This document shows, one piece after another, positions 10,946 to 24,200 of a DNA stretch of 64,000 bases. The stretch is from Undaria pinnatifida (taxonomy: Eukaryota; Sar; Phaeophyceae; Laminariales; Alariaceae). The stretch is from positions 7,715,103 through 7,779,102 of the forward strand of contig JABAKD010000024.1 of assembly GCA_012845835.1 (NCBI GenBank), written 5' to 3'. The first letter of the stretch is position 1. Each line of letters starts with the position of its first letter. Below the pieces are notes generated by a model that did no database searches, was not told where the DNA came from, and was given only the letters and a program-made list of their open reading frames with translations. The position numbers and the translations under genes are program-made.

Positions 10946-11279
10946 CCGGCTGACGCATACCGGTGCTGCAGGCAGACGGACCACTTCTGTTGTAGCGAAT
11001 TGGCGAGTCGTACTCGTAACGCCTTGTTGTCGAGCGCGACAGCGTGACAGCTCGCAATACTTTGTGCGGCAGCAGCAGCAGCCTTGCCTCCTACTGCCGT
11101 ACATAGCGTCTACGAGATACAGACTGCAGGCCACAGCACGAGTACGAGTCGTTTTGTGCACTGGAAGAGTGAATTAGTACAAGCCCCATAAGGAGGCTGC
11201 GAAGTTGATCGGCGTACCGGGTATATTAGAGTAGGGGGGCAATAAAGGCCGGCGTTGAGCCTGCGTTGCCAACGTGCGC

Positions 11280-11535
11280 TGCAATAGTGCAAATGCCCAT
11301 GTAGGAGGTGCTGCTGTAGTGCATATTGCAATGGGGGCGGTGCTGCTACAGTGCAAATCCCATTGGGGAGGTGATGCTACAGTGCATATCCCCGCGGAGA
11401 GGGTGCTGGTATAGTGCATATCCCGGCGGAGGGTACTGGTATAGTGCAGATCCCATCGAGGAGATGCTTCTACATTGCAGGTCCCCGTGGAGGAGGTGCT
11501 GCTACATTGCACGTCCCCCTCGGGGAGCTGCAAGA
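11280..11535 (+). repeat. 33-36-base minisatellite
   Basis: About seven imperfect units of GGTGCTGCTACAGTGCA plus ATCCCCGCGGAGAG. No frame is conserved between units. Confidence 0.82.
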
Positions 11536-11759
11536 GCACAACGTTCTCTTAGGAGAGCAATATTATAGCTATAGCATACCATGGTATAGCATAGGTGATG
11601 GATTTGGATTTTCGCTTTACTTTGTTAAGCCGTGTAAAACACGGCGACGGTTTATTTTTATCATGTGCATTGGTTCTGCTAGGCAGGGCAGTGTAACATT
11701 AGTAAGCTGCACAGAGAAAGACCCCCCGTGTGATGCAGCTGTCTTGAGCGCTCCGAAAG

Positions 11760-12690
11760 GCGAGAAGCTAAATTTTGGACATGGAGCCCATCCATTTTAC
11801 TTATGGAGCCCATTTCTTATGGAGCCCATTTATTGTCGAATCTATGATATGAATATGGTAGCTTTTCTTGAGCTGTGCAAGCGATTCCAGCACCGTCTTC
11901 GACAAACGCTGAATTTTGGACATTATGGATCCTTTTTGTTGTCGAATCTATGAAAAAGCTTTCGTGAGCCGTGCACTCCAGCGCAGTGCCAAAAGCTGAA
12001 TGTTGGACATGGAGCCCATCCATTTTACTTGTTGGAGTCCGTTTCTTACGGAGCCCACTACTTGTCGAATCTGTAATATGAAAAGCTTTTTTTGAGCCGT
12101 GCAAGCGAGTCCAGCACCAATGTCTTCGACAGCAGCTGATTTGTGCACATGGATCCCGTTTCTTATGGACCAAAAACTGAGTTTTGGGTATGGAGCCCGT
12201 CCATTTGTACGTAGTCGAGCCCGTTTCTTATGGAGCCCATTCGCTTGCCGAATCTATGCATATGGATATTATGGTATTTCCTCTTGAGACGTGCAAGGGA
12301 CCCCAGCATCGTCTTCGACAAAAAAAGCTTTCCACATTTTGGAGCCTAATTGTCGAATCTGTTGAAAAGATTTTCGCTAGCCGTGCATTCCAGCACAGCG
12401 ACAAAAGCTAAATGTTGGACATGGAGCCCGTCCGTTTTGAATGGAACCTGTTTCTTATGGGGGCCATTTTGCTTGTCGAATCTACTGTATTAATATTATA
12501 GCGTTTCTTGAGCTTTGCAAGCAAATCCAGCACCGTCTTCGACAAAAGCTGAATTTCGAACATTCTGGAGCACAGCTTCGTCGATCTACGAATATTCTTT
12601 TGTTAGCCATGCACTCCAACACAGCGACAAAACCTGGATATGGACATGGAGCCCATCCGTTTTCATCGAATCGATGGTACAGTATGTAGT
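11760..12690. repeat. Degenerate satellite resembling the end of the Maf terminal exon
   Basis: Eight to nine units with GAGCCGTGCAAGC, TCCAGCACCAATGTCTTCGA, CAAAAGCTGAATTTTGGACA and TGGAGCCCATCC. The first two blocks match the Maf exon 5 end at 15066-15110 (GAGCCGTGCAAGCAACTCCA, GCACCAACGTCTTGGACAAG). Units are 90-200 bases apart and alternate in two forms. A further unit is at 14450-14580. Confidence 0.75.
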
Positions 12691-12773
12691 TTACGCGCTC
12701 AGACTGACTAACATCACCCTGTTGACCCTGATAGCTACACTGTAGTTCCTAGGGCAGTCCCCGACCTATATTC

Positions 12774-12863
12774 TTAACCCCTTTAGAGCCCCCGAACCCC
12801 TCCCTATACTAAATGCAAGTAAATTTATCCCCAAAAGCGGGTTTCCAGTTGTAAAGGGGTTAA
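12774..12863 (+). mobile_element. piggyBac-like mini-MITE (family C), copy 2
   Basis: TTAACCCCTTTAGAGCCC to AGTTGTAAAGGGGTTAA. It interrupts a C-run-headed repeat (family G): other copies read CCTATATCCTTGATGAGGAC without it. Confidence 0.9.
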
Positions 12864-13087
12864 TGAGGACACAACCCATAATACGCGCGATCGGAGTATC
12901 ACACAGCTTGCAAAGATGAGTTTCGACAAAATCTTCGATCTCACACCTGGAGTGTATTTTTTTAGTCTAATATATGTCTCGTTTTGTCCCCCTCAATGCG
13001 GGTTATTCAGTTTTCGTGCGCCGAACAAGGTTGGATGTCTTAGTCCTGTTGCCCCTGGCAATAGCAGGCAAGTCACCGACCTGTATT

Positions 13088-13235
13088 CCGAAGGGTGCGC
13101 CAGCTAGCGTTGGGCTGCGAAAGCAACTGAGTTAAATCGACACACGACGCGTATGAAAATACGTGGAAGTGTGGTGAGCTTGAGCTTTATTTTTCCCCAT
13201 CCGCCGGAGGATAAAAAGAAGAAAAAAAAAATGTA
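13088..13235 (+). mobile_element. Poly-A retroposon (family I) copy
   Basis: Shares GAAGGGTGCGCCAGCTAGCG through GTGTGGTGAGCTTGAGCTTT and CCCATCCGCCGGAGGAT with 29810-29955, then an A-rich tail. No internal promoter boxes recognised. Confidence 0.75.
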
Positions 13236-14207
13236 CACTTCACGAGGGTATGTATATACACCCCGTAACACGCGCGATCGAAGAATCACACACAGCTTGC
13301 AAAGCTGAGTTTTGATCAAAAACCTGTTTGGTCGATCTCACAGTCTAAATTGTATTTTTTTCCTTTTTTAAATATATCAAGCGCTCAGTGCTGGCCCCAC
13401 GAGGTAGCCTGAATGTCCCGAGAAAACTGATGATGGCCATATTATATGTACGGCTCACGCCTTTAGTCATGCTTGTTGTTTTAACACGTCGACTCTTCGG
13501 AGGAATCGACCCATCCGCGGGAATTTCTTGTTTGCTGTAGCTCCGATTAACATTTTCAGTTTAATTTTCTTGACGTACGGAGGAAGTCGTTCCGTGGTTT
13601 TCACGGTATATATGAATTCCGACTTCCCCCAACACCTTTACACAGGTGAGCTAACATTTGTGGTCGGCGGGTGCTCCACACGGAGCCTCTCTGGATTAGC
13701 AAAAACAATCGGCTATTCGGCGACACGCACTTTATAATTCAGTATTGGCGCAAGAGCTTCCATCTGTGTAGGAGTGCAGGGGTCTGGCGTTTGGAATCCA
13801 CGCTTTAGTTTGTGTATTCCCTGGTAGTGTGTGAGATGGGCGTTCGAAGAGATTTAGGATCAAGTGTACACCGCCCGACGCCTGATGCAGAACGCCAGAT
13901 CTCACTCGTCGGTTTTCATTCGATCAATACAGGTGTGTGAGTGTGCCTTATTTGATTACGTCAAGAGCAGAAGAGAGATCGTTTTCGGAACTGTAGCAAT
14001 CGACGTCCACCGCATGTTCCATCCTGACTCGACACAACTAACAACCCGAGCATCAGGCCTGGACTGGACCTCCGCTGGCCTGCCACATATACAAGGACTA
14101 CACAGGAACTTGCGTACGAACCCGGTAGACCCAAGTATCCCACTCCAACAGTTAACTCACACTTGAACACGTATTGTTTCACGCATACTGAATTCCACAG
14201 ATGTCTG

Positions 14208-14415
14208 GTTTTGTCCCCCTCGATGCGGGTTTTACAGTTTCCGTGCGCAGAACAAGGTTGAATGTCTTAGTCCTGTTGAACCTGGCATTAGCAGGGGAGT
14301 CATCGACCTGTATCCTTTCACGAGGGTATACACACCCCGTAACACGCGCGATCGAAGTATCACACGCAGCTTGCAGTTTGGATCAAAAAAACTTTTGGTG
14401 GATCTCACAGCTGAA
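14208..14415 (+). repeat. C-run-headed repeat (family G), shortened copy
   Basis: TTTTGTCCCCCTCGATGCGG, CCTGGCATTAGCAGGGGAGT, then CACCCCGTAACACGCGCGAT and GTGGATCTCACAGCTG. Confidence 0.7.
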
Positions 14416-14574
14416 ATGTTTTCATTCGTTTTTCAAATATGAAAAGCGGATTTTGAGCCGTGAAAGCAACTCCATCCAGCACCGAATTCTTATTCGTCAA
14501 AAAAAGTTGATTTTTGCGGCGAAAAGGCTGAATATGAGACAAACATGGAGCCCATCCATTTTCTTATGGAACCC

Positions 14575-14745
14575 GTCTCCAGAAGCACCTTGAGCGGTGC
14601 AAACCTAGCCTTGACATCACCGCCACCATCGATAAAACCAAAACGGAATCTATTTCCATGTCCATTTTTGTGGTGTGCGCTTGTATCAGCTTGTGCCCCA
14701 CCACCAAGCCACCTGCACATTGCAGTGCCGTGCGAGAAAGCTGAA
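14575..14745 (-). pseudogene. Decayed copy of Maf-like terminal exon
   Basis: Lies 310 bases past the Maf stop, same orientation. It reads LQCAGGLVVGHKLIQAHTTK and IDSVLVLS, against LQCAGGLMVEHKLIQPYITN and MDSVMGLS in the exon, then loses the frame. It has no usable splice acceptor. Confidence 0.8.
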
Positions 14746-15053
14746 TTTTGGGGAATGGGGACCATTTCTTATCGGACCAGTTACTCGGTCTTTTTATTCG
14801 AAGCAAGCTCGATCGAAAAAAAAACACATACCAGGTACACACAATTTCCAAGTTAATTCCAGAAAAATTGTAAATTCAGAAAATTGAAGTTTTCGTGTTT
14901 TTGTCACTGTTCAAATTCCAATTTCATGACGGAACGCCTCCGTAGTTCGACAAAAATTGAAATTCCAATTTCATGACGGAACGCCTCCGTAGTTCGACAA
15001 AAATATAAAAATATTTCCAAAAGTTGGAACTGTCGTTAAAAAAATACTTCTCT

Positions 15054-15239
15054 TTAGGTAGTCTCGAGCCGTGCAAGCAACTCCAGCACCAACGTCTTGG
15101 ACAAGCCCATTACGGAGTCCATAGTCCCATCTATGTTGGTGATGTACGGCTGTATCAGCTTGTGTTCTACCATCAAGCCTCCGGCACACTGCAGCACTGT
15201 GCCTTCCTTGCACAGCTGCGCCACCACGCTGTCGGGCAC
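15054..15239 (-). CDS. Maf-like gene terminal exon 5
   Basis: Acceptor GTGTCAG|GTG, stop TAA at 15056-15054. It starts VPDSVVAQLCKEG and ends LELLARLETT. It is the only undamaged copy; a decayed full copy lies at 14575-14745 and partial copies lie on both sides. Confidence 0.92.
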   Translation of the reverse strand: MPDSVVAQLCKEGTVLQCAGGLMVEHKLIQPYITNIDGTMDSVMGLSKTLVLELLARLETT

Positions 15240-18200
15240 CTGACACGAAAGAATGCCAACAACAGCAGGAAAAACGGTAGGACCACAACTTGGGGCGTCG
15301 GAGGGAAAAAATGACGAACAAAACGGACGATTACGGCGTCTTTCACACGAAGCAATGCGGGCTACTTAGATCAATTTAGGTGGTGACGATGTTAGCTGTC
15401 GAGCTCCAATGCTACAGTTAGTGCCAGTAAGGAACATGCGCATTGACACGACGCGTATGAAAATGCGTGGAAGTGTGGTGAGCTTGAGCTTTATTTTTGC
15501 CCCATCCGCCGGAGGATGAAAAAAAAAAAAAGTAAAAAAAAGCATTGCCTGCACTGCCGTGTGCTGCATGCCCGCGTTATGATAAGAGCACGCTCATACT
15601 TTGTTTATCGCAGTACTATAGTCAACTCCCAAAAGGGTTCATATACTGACGGTTGTACCGCAGGTTCCAAAAGGAGCCTGGAACCTGCGGGTACTTAACG
15701 TTTCAGTGACCGGCACATGCATGAAACCTTGGGACATGGCACACACCGGTAGTTGAATTGGCTGATTCAAGCGGGCGGAGAAAAACAGAATGCTTTCTGA
15801 TGGATCACGGCGGGGACTCTGTATAGCACACGATGTACAGTAGTGCCGTCCTTCTAGCACAGCGGTGTCACCACGCTGTCGGACAACTGGCACCAAAGGG
15901 TACACAACAGTGGGATAAATCACGCACTCTCGTAAACGTTTTGAGACTGTAACTTACAGCGGGTACCCAGATTTCAGAGGGCGCCGTGACAAGCCGAAAC
16001 AACCGCTCTTAGCTACACATTGCTCACGTCTGCAGTGGGATATAAATTTAAATAGCTTTTAGTTTAGGCGCGACATGCCCATTTGACCGTTCTCAAGTCC
16101 TGAACGCTGTTATCCTGGGCGCTCTTTGATCGGGGTATCCACTGTTTACTGATCATACCGGTAGTTGGTCGTTTCAAGCGGACGGCACAAGCACGTAACC
16201 TTACAGTGGGTGAGAGTGTTCGGTGAGAGTGATGGTATTGACACACGCCACGGCAAGGGTCAAACTGGCTACTCCGTATTTTGTTTGCCTTCTGCGGGCG
16301 GTGGCTTGAGGAGCTCTACAGAGGCCGGTCGCCCCGGTGGCGTATCAGGTTATCCTCGAGCCTGATGGTGTAGGTCATCTTCGTGAGTTCGAGCCCCCCC
16401 AAGTGCATACTCGTATGAATTCGTGGGGACTTTTTTTTGTGCACAAATTGGCTTGCGGAAAGCGCGAGAGCGTGAGTTAGCAACACTCCGATGAAAAATC
16501 GACGAGCAGTGAGCAGTGGATTGCTGAACCCTATGCGCGACAAAAATTGAAGGCAAGAACCGGAGGGAAGAAGGGACGACACCTGTGATCACGGCTTGTC
16601 CAGAAGCTGGAAAGTAGAAGTGTGTACGACGCCAATTGTGGGACGGTAGTCCTTTCGCAGGTATCTCTTTTGTGCAAGGAGGTGTGGAGACACACCGAGG
16701 TGGATTGTGTGCGCAACCGCACTCTCGAGGGTCAACGATGAGGGAACACCTCAGAGTCCGCCTCGAGGAGTCAGGATGGTCTTGAAGGATTATCGTGATA
16801 AGGAGGCGGTTACGATCTAGGGAATAGGGCCTGGTATCTACACGAAAAAAAAAAACTGACGCATGCTACGGCAGAGGTGCGCACCTGCATCGAGTAGTAT
16901 TTTTGCCCTGCAAGGCGAGGTTCTTTGACGTTGGAGAGCTCTATACCTCACGTAAAATCTGATTTCGTTTTCAATGTAAACTGAAAAGTGCAAAAAAAAG
17001 AAATGATAAAAAGGCTCATGGCCTACAGCATGTACAAAAAGCAAAAAGAAAGCAGAATGATCACGAAATTCCGACGGTTTGGGGTTAAAAAGCACCCCCG
17101 TCATCCGGAAAATATTTCGAGCAAAAAGTGCTGCCTTTGTCGTAGCGCCCGCGCCTTCTCACCCCCCCCCAAAAAAGCTGATCTTGAGCAAACTGAAAGT
17201 GCGACCCAAAGAACAAACCCGTGGACCCCAGGCATACACAACAATAATTTCGCAAAACAAGAACAGCGGCATTCCGACGATCTTATTGGTAGCTTGAGGA
17301 GCCCCGTCATTCAGCGACATGTATGCCAAAATGTGGTATACCTTCTGCCTCTATCGTAGCACGCATCAGTCGGTGGTTCGTCTAAGTTTTTCGCGTTTCG
17401 GACGAATATGCGCTGCCTGCACATCGTCGGCAGGAAAAATAATTGATCACAAGGAACCTTGGAACATGGAACACGCGGGTAGTTGGATGTTTTTCAAGCG
17501 GGCGGCCAAACACAAGATTGCTTTCTGACACGGCTTCGTCGCGACGAGGTCGGCCATCTGACGCGAAAGAGTGGCAAACAGTAGGAGAATTGGTCGGACG
17601 ACAATCGCCTTGGGACATACCGGTATGATACCGCGCATACGTAAATGAAGCATGGGAATAACCGGTGGTTGATCATTTTAGCGGGCGGCGCCACAAGTAT
17701 GGAACCTTGGAACAAGCAACGTTCCGGTTACAGCGGGTACCTCGATTTAAGAGCGCCCCGTAACAAAGCCAAAGCAAGCGCTCTTAACTACACGTTGGTC
17801 TTATCTGTGGCGGGAAATACATAGCTTTTGGTTTAGGCGGGACATGCCGCTTTGACCGCTCGCAAGTCCCGAACGCTATTGTCCTGGGCGCTCTTAAATC
17901 GGGGTACCCACTGTATGGAAACATGCTACGGGAGAGAGAGGTGCACCGTTTTTGTTTCTGAGGCTCATAGCCTGAGGAGCTCCGTAGAGTCATCCCACGG
18001 TGGGGGTGCAGCAGATTCCAAGAATATTCTGAGCTCCTAACACGAGACAAGCTCGATATCTCACCCGAAACATGACTTCGAAGGCGTTCGCTCGCGCAAT
18101 CCGACCAACGCTGCTTCTATGCTCTATTACGGAGATCCATCGTTGACAGGGGTCATTTAATGCCTATGGGGTCATAACTCTGTCGATTCTTCGTCGATAA

Positions 18201-21200
18201 CGGCAAACGATAGCTTGGACCGTTCGCAAAGGCGTTACGGTCACGGCGCATATATATATAATATATATATGATGTTCTGGCCGAGATATTGCGAAAATTG
18301 TGAGAAATTTCCGGTGAATTTTTTGCAACATGATAATGAGGCATTTACCCCTGTTAACAATGGATCTTCGTAATAGTCCTAAAACAGACACAGTCGTAAA
18401 AGTGTCAGACTAATCGGTAGTTCTCCACTTGAGGGGTTCAACCGGCGGGGGAAATTTTTGGCCCAAAAAGTGCAACCCCTACCGTGGAACATGCCTCCGT
18501 AACCCATCCAAAACCTGATTTTGAGTGAACAGAAAGTGCTTGTGTGATTAAACAAACCCATTGTCTAGGTACGCAAAAAGAAAAATGCAAAGGAAAAATG
18601 AAATTCTAACGATTTGGGGTGAAGAAGTCCCGTCATTCAGAAGATATGTCACGCCAAAAAAAGGTATACCTTAATTCCTTAATACTTCCATCGTAGCACG
18701 TGTCTATTACAGACTGTAATTCTTGAGCTTCACGTAGGCCCTATACCTCCGCTATAAGCATCAAGCAGAAAACTCGGTTTCGGTACGGGGGTCACAAGGC
18801 GGTGTGCGCCCCCCCCCCCACTCCGCTTTCTCATCAGTTGGCGAAGTGGACGTCCTCCGGAGCCCGGACTTGCGGCGGAACAGTCGGGTGCGATGAGGGT
18901 ACTCCGTCGCCGCTCGGCGATGGCAGGGTCGCTCATTTTTTCTCAGCGTAATGTTGGCTCTGCTCCCGGTAGCTACGACGGCGTTGCCTTGCTCTTCGTT
19001 CGACTCAGCGTGCGGTGAAAAATAGATTGATTGCTGTTTTCTGATATTATTTTCGATAAAGCTCCTGCGTCACGACGCTGCCGGGCATCTATCTGGCACC
19101 AAGAGGTTAACACACAGCACAACACTAGAAAAATCTGTAGGACAACAGGTTTGAGATACTGCACCGTAGAATGAAACATGGACGCTGCAGGCCTTCTATC
19201 TGGCACCAAAGGGTTAACACACAAACACAAAACTAGCAGAAACGGTACGACGTGCTTGAGATGCTGAACCGCAACTTGGAACATGGAACGTACCGATATT
19301 TGACCCTTTTAAGCGCGCGGCACAAGCAAGTAAATGTGGAACCTTAGAACATGGAACATGTTGGAAATTATTTGCCATTTTTAGTATACCTGCCATCCAG
19401 TGTGGGTTTTCAGGCCGACGATTGACATGCTGATTTATGATGTATTATGCCAGATATACCGGGTAATAGCATATTGAGGACTGCTGTATATACGAAACAT
19501 CGTTATCGCTTATTTGCTGCTTTGAAACATCGGGTATTCATCTGCGCGGGTAAATATTTTCGAAGCAAAGCTTTGTAACAAAAAACTACAAATTCCCGGA
19601 ACTGGGATGCGAAAAGAAAGGGAGCTGGAGACGAAAGCGCAAAAAAAGACGTGTAGATGGGAACAAAAAATGAATGAGCCCGACGTTCTGCTTGCTCTCA
19701 GCCAACGCGTTGATCTCGAAGTCGAGCACTCTTTGGGTATTCCCGTCAGGTCGCTTTTCCTGACTGAGTCCGGAACAGGAACCACCAAACACGTCGAAAT
19801 ATGTCATTAGACTGAACGTTTAGTGCGCCGTCAATCACTCCCCTTTACGTGCCCCCACACTAAAACGACGTGCCTATGTTCAGTCTAGGTCACGGTCCGC
19901 TTGTTACGGCTCTATGTTTGGCCACAAAGAAAAAAATATAAGGCCGAAGTATCATATAACGCAACTTGCAAAGTTGAGTGTCGACCACTCAAATGGTCGA
20001 CTTCACATCTGACGTATTTGAAATAACTCTTAGCAATAAAAAAAAGACGCCTGGTGGGATTTCCACCCAAAAACATATAGAAAAATTGAAAATCTATCGA
20101 ATCAAAGATCAAAAGGGCGGGCTTGGGTATAATAAACAGAGTACCGGTACGTATGGACGACGCGTATGATTTTTGATGTTGAGCGCTTAAGCATGAGGAG
20201 TAATATCTCATGATACTGCTTGACTTATTTAGCCAAGATATCTTCTTCGCGGCTGGTCGTGTCGGCTTTAAAAATAACAACAATATTGTTTACCAAGTAC
20301 GTAGAATATTGAGAGGTGCCGTATTATGTATTATGCATGACCAATTTGAATGTTCTTATGCCAATACCGTTCGTACCTTTGTTTTATGTTCTCGAGCTTC
20401 GGGCGCAAGCTGCCAAGGAAGTAGCTACAAGGCACGTACCGTCCGTATGCCACGCAAATTGCAAGGAAGGATTGATTGTTCAAGCTTGATTGATTACTGA
20501 GTCTTCTTTTCACTCACGTCGCGGTGAGCGTACTGAGGACTCCCAGTCCCACTGCCGAGCCGTATCGTACGTACGAGCGGGTACGAGCGGGTAACAAACA
20601 CAGAGCAGTGGCCCAAATTCCCGCCTTTCCTTTACGTTAAGTTCTTCATCATGTTTCGTCAGTAAAGCCGAAGCTCCTCGGTGGTTCGACACAAGCCGCG
20701 TACCGTATATGACAGACTGCACTGCTGTACAGCACAACCACTACGATGGATTTCAGAGCCGAATTTGTCCAAATTGAGGGGGGCACAAAACAACGAAAAT
20801 TGCGGTTTCAGGAAGATCTCCGAGATATTTCCATACAAAGTAGGCGCGTTGCTCGACATTTATTTCCACTCTACCGGCCGTCGAGAATATCAGCATTGAA
20901 ATTCGTCGCAAGGGGTGTGCTACACTGCTGCTGTCATTATACGGGTGGTAAATATTGAAGACAACGTGACATGTCGTGAGCTCGAACCCCGCAAAGACGG
21001 GGATTCATCTTGAGTATGATACAACAATTGACAGACTGGAAGTGAGAGAGGGTTGGCGAAATTCGATGCACATCGACGAACGGTGGGAGTGCTGAACCCT
21101 GTGCGCCATAAAAATGAAGGAATGTACCGGAGCGATTACACCCGTGACCGCGGCTTGTCCAGGCGATCGCTGAGGGCAAATCCTGTTAATGATTCCAAGT

Positions 21201-24200
21201 GAAAGTGATGTATCAAAATCAAAAATCTAAATATAACGTAAAAAAAAGTACCTGGTAGTGCCCCCTCATTCCCGACTGACTGCTGTGCTTTTAATTGTTA
21301 CATCCAGTTGCGTCCCTACCGCCCTTCTGGTACACGCCTCGTTTGTCTAGCAACCCATGTGGCGTTTTCAAGCGGGAGACAGTACAACAAGCGGCCCGTG
21401 AGCGCTGCGTCCACTGTACGCACGACCTAAGTTCGGACAACATAGATATCTATTTAAAGCTTGATAGTAAATCTTTGGGGGGGGTTGGCCGTGCCGCCTA
21501 ACGTCAACCCCCCACCAAGAACCGTATCCCGAACCGGAACCCTTACTCAATGGGGTGACCTGTGCTTGCATGCTGTGGCGGGCAAAGATGTCAGGAGACG
21601 GCCAGTCAAGGGAAAACGTCCAGCGGTGAAGGGCGTCAAATCAATCGTTCCACTCTAAAAATTAGTAGCTTGCCGTCAGTCAAGGTAAAATATCGGAAGA
21701 ATTGCCGTTCGTCAAGGGGTCAAAGTGCCGTCTCCTGACACCTTTGGTGGCTTGTGAAGGCTCTAGGTTGACTCGGCTGCCTTGGATGCTGTGCTCGGAA
21801 AGACGTTCGTCCGGATCCGGATGCTGTGGCTTGAAAGACTCTTCGTAGACTCTAGGTTGATTGATCCGCCTAAGATTCCCCCTCAGTCAACCAACCAGAG
21901 TACGCAAATATCTATCTTGAGATTTACTGCCCACAATGTATACGGTGCGAAGAAAATTGAGGTCCCTTATATCCAGCTTTTATTAATATAGGGTCCCTTA
22001 AAAGGGGCCACCTACTGCACTCAATCATGTGCACTGACCAGCTGAGATTCGGAAGCGGCTATAAACAGAGTTTTCTGAAAAATGGGAACGGAGCCTAAAA
22101 TGAGAACCAAGCGTTATCTCCAGAACCATGTGGTGTATCAGAGAACCGAAATGATCCTGCGAAACCCCTTGACCAGCCCTGTGAGAGGAACTCGTCAGAA
22201 CGGTCATGCTCCATCTCATGCCTTCGGGTGGGCGCAAAAAGCGATATACGCTGGCTCTATGGTGATTTCTCTAGATGCTGGCTACCGAGGCGATGCCGAG
22301 GACTTCCAGCCTCAGCGACAGCTCATTCGAAGGCTGCTGTACAGCCCCACAGGACTGTCATTTTTTTTTTTTTGAGTTGTACATAATTAGTTTGCTTTCT
22401 AAAAAAAACCGTTCGTTCTCATTTTAGGCTCCGTTCCCATTTTTCAGAAAACTCTGTTTATATTGAAACTCAGTCTGGAACAATCCCTTCCTCGAATAAG
22501 AAATCAGGCCCAGGTCCCGTTCACGCATCCCGGTTTCTTATGTTTTTACAGCGCTGGTATCACGCACCACCCTGCCTATCAATATAAGAACTGATTGATA
22601 TGCATATTAATATCAAAACGTTTCCTATAATTCCGGACAGTTAGTATAATCGTTTACTACAACACCGCAGGCGACAAGGCTCTGGTACAGGAGCCGCTTA
22701 TTATGTAGGCCACATACAGAAACATATAGCATAGAGTATGGGAAAAAAAGCCGAGCCGCCTACTCAGGCCGGTAAAGAAACATATATCATACTGATGGAA
22801 GATCAGATGATGCCCAATTTTTGACTAAAAAAACAGAGTTAGACGTTGATGCCCACCCGTTTGTTAGCAAATTAGACTTGAAGTTTCGGTGCAAGAAGAG
22901 AATAAAAAATAATCTCACACACGTTCGAAAAAGTCACGTCCGTCTGCTGCCTGTCCGGCGTCATGTTTCACGTCGCAAGTTGGCACAATACAACGCTCCG
23001 GATCAGAACAGATCTCACTTTGTGTCTCTTTCGCTAAGCCTCATCTCGCAACACATGCATGCCTCTATTCGTACGAACAATTGTCGGGGCTCCAGCGTAT
23101 CTTCGCCCGAGTTCGATGTCCACTTGGTATTTTGTATTCTATGGGCACTTCTGATTTTTTTTCCCCTGCACACACTTTCGAAAAGCACCTATTATACCAG
23201 GCACTCCTGTTGTTGTAGTACTACTGCTGTTTTTCCTTATGTCTCTCTGCTAAAGATATCAGGCGACGGTCAGGCAAGGGAAAGCGTCCAGCGGTTAGAG
23301 TGCCCAACCGATCGTTGGATACTAAAACCTTGTAGTTTGGCGTCAGTCAAGGTACCATTGGAAAAATGACGTCGGTCAAGGGGTCAAAGCGCCGTCTCCT
23401 GACATATTTGCTGTCTGCCTGTCCGACACCATGTTTCGCGTCGCAAGCCGGCACGATACAATACGACGCTCGGGTAATACGCACAAAGTCTCAAGACGCC
23501 TCCTCTGCTCTTTAGCCAGGAAACGTCTCGCAAAACAGGCCTGAATTCATACAAACAATCGTCGGGGTTGCTGCGTATCTTTGTCCAAGTTTAATACCCA
23601 TTCTGTGCCAAACAAACATGTATTCGTTGGGTACCCCATATTTTTTCATCGCCTCTGTCACACTTATTTGGTGGGCTGTCTGTCACGCTGCCTCCAGTGT
23701 TGTTGGTATACATTTTTTTTTTTTCTCACACTTTACTTTCCAGCTTCTGGACAAGCCGTGGTCACAGGTGTCGTCCCTTCTCCCCCCCGGTTCTTGCCTT
23801 CAATTTTTATCCCCCACAGGGTTCAGCAATCCCACTGCTCACTGCTCGTCGATTTTTTATCGAGTGTTGCTAACTCACGCTCTCGCGCTTTTCGCAAGTC
23901 AATTTGTGCACAAGAAAAAGTCCCAACGAATTTATACGAGTATGCACTCGGCGGGGCTCGAACTCATGAAACTGACCGTGTACGTACAGCGCAGAGTCTG
24001 CCACACTGCTGCTGTATACCTGGTATTATTTTGAAAAATAAAAAATGAACACTCCAGCTGTGAGATCGAAGATTTTGTCGAAATTCATCTTTGCAAGCTG
24101 TGTGTGATACTCCGATCGCGCGTATTACTGGGTGTGTGTACAGGTCGGGGATTGCCCTTGGAACTACAGTGTAGCTTGTACCAGGGTCAACAGGGTGATG

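Noticed and set aside
11280..11535. CRISPR-like array
   Set aside because: The units are imperfect tandem repeats with no distinct spacers, in a eukaryotic context.
18730..18936. Minus-strand ATG exon as an alternative Maf N-terminus
   Set aside because: The start context looks good, but the peptide lacks Maf motifs, and the real N-terminal exons are at 42.5 and 40.6 kb.
22082..22375. 97-codon frame as a transposase remnant in MITE E
   Set aside because: No catalytic or DNA-binding motif, and the frame begins inside the inverted repeat.
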